Source: Collimonas rhizosphaerae
GTDB taxonomy: Bacteria; Pseudomonadota; Gammaproteobacteria; Burkholderiales; Burkholderiaceae_D
Direction of reading: 5' to 3'
Assembly: GCF_038896935.1 (NCBI RefSeq)
Contig: NZ_JBANDC010000002.1
Location: 372,001 to 436,000 of the forward strand
DNA: 64,000 nucleotides
The notes under the pieces: generated by a model
Told to the model about the DNA's origin: nothing
The model's input: the letters and a program-made list of their open reading frames with translations, nothing else
Database searches by the model: none
Position numbers and translations under genes: made by a program
Part shown: positions 63,576-64,000 of the stretch, piece by piece
Numbering within the stretch: position 1 is the stretch's first letter
Layout of the letters: each line of letters begins with the position of its first letter

Positions 63576-64000
63576 CTACGGGAAGACAGGAAGATGCTTT
63601 TCCACTCCAGAGAAAGCGGCTTCCGGGTGACGCTTTTCAATCAACTCCTCTATCGCCGGCACCCGTTTGAACGGCACGTCGATCAGGAGCAGGATCTTGC
63701 CCTCGTCGATCCCGGCATGGAACGCCTTCAGGCGGGAATTAGGCAGCGCCGCCGCAGCCATCCCCGACATCCAGCTGCCGAGCACCGCGCCGGCCAAGGT
63801 CAGCGCCACCAGCGCCAGCCAGTTCAGGTGCACCCACTCCGGCGGGAAATACACTAGCCACATGCCCAGCAGCAGACCTATCACGCCGCCGGCCAGCAAA
63901 CCGATCTCGGCGCCGTTGGCAAGGTCGGTTTTATGAAACACATTGGCCTCAGGCATATCGGCCGGCAGTGTGCCGTCCGCAGCCCAGAAGTGAATGTGCC
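63576..64000 (-). CDS. DUF1269 family membrane protein (cut by right edge)
   Basis: The frame is open to the last base; the ATG at 63956 is internal. Upstream codons read HIHFWAADG then TLPADMPEANVFHKT, the conserved run of the DUF1269 family (typically RHIHFLARR...LPEASVLQKTD), which shows that the N-terminal part lies outside. Seen here: two helices with Gly-rich packing (NGAEIGLLAGGVIGLLLGMW, ALVALTLAGAVLGSWMSGM) and a soluble end with GKILLLIDVP. The family is a small inner membrane protein of unknown function, often stress-linked. Confidence 0.85.
   Translation of the reverse strand, partial: HIHFWAADGTLPADMPEANVFHKTDLANGAEIGLLAGGVIGLLLGMWLVYFPPEWVHLNWLALVALTLAGAVLGSWMSGMAAAALPNSRLKAFHAGIDEGKILLLIDVPFKRVPAIEELIEKRHPEAAFSGVEKHLPVFP

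Overview
The window is a chromosomal segment of a betaproteobacterium, most likely family Oxalobacteraceae (Collimonas / Herbaspirillum / Janthinobacterium type). This rests on the moderately high GC, the rpsP-rimM-trmD-rplS order, the beta-specific families (DUF3579, the CobD/CbiB-like membrane protein, a half-size EamA carrier, DUF1269) and general codon style. The exact genus is inference. Coding density is high. I see no rRNA, tRNA, CRISPR array, transposase or phage gene, so this is core plus light-accessory chromosome rather than an island.

Layout. 1-6 kb: the 3' end of a sensor kinase, a family III CoA-transferase, two small envelope proteins, then an OmpR-type two-component pair facing a Spy/CpxP-like periplasmic protein. 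6-16 kb: a complete tripartite drug efflux operon (mdtA-mdtB-mdtC plus a NodT-type outer membrane factor), followed by a small EamA carrier. 16-26 kb: a fused pabB-pabC protein for folate synthesis, a DHA2-type exporter, and tamB-tamA for outer membrane protein insertion. 25-32 kb: class II fumarase, a large PAS-GGDEF-EAL protein with an altered GGDEF motif, DUF3579, a CobD-like membrane protein and a CoA pyrophosphatase. 32-35 kb: the ribosomal/tRNA-modification operon rpsP-rimM-trmD-rplS. 35-40 kb: a TM2 protein, an acyl-CoA dehydrogenase with etfB-etfA (electron transfer from acyl-CoA oxidation), and tusA. 40-47 kb: an uncharacterised membrane-TPR protein, a rhomboid protease, a zinc-ribbon Nudix hydrolase and alaS. 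The alaS leader carries a 104-bp palindromic element with perfect 27-bp arms. 47-54 kb: a small secreted protein, a glycerophosphodiesterase, a translationally coupled 2TM-LytS-LytTR module, glnS, and SHOCT and DUF1993 proteins. 54-62 kb: a LysR/MFS divergent pair and the choline-to-glycine-betaine system betI-betB-betA with a divergent BCCT transporter. 62-64 kb: a uracil/xanthine permease and a DUF1269 membrane protein cut by the right edge.

How the parts fit. The two-component pair, the Spy-like chaperone and MdtABC resemble the E. coli BaeSR-Spy-MdtABC envelope-stress regulon brought together at one locus. TamA/TamB and the rhomboid protease add further envelope functions. The bet locus has a readable regulatory switch: a near-perfect 34-bp palindrome overlaps a good sigma-70 promoter for betI. 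The etfBA promoter region holds a palindrome of the type used by LiuR-like regulators of acyl-CoA catabolism. The strongest candidates for something not yet described are the alaS leader element, the membrane-TPR protein, and the c-di-GMP protein that combines an altered GGDEF with an intact inhibitory site.
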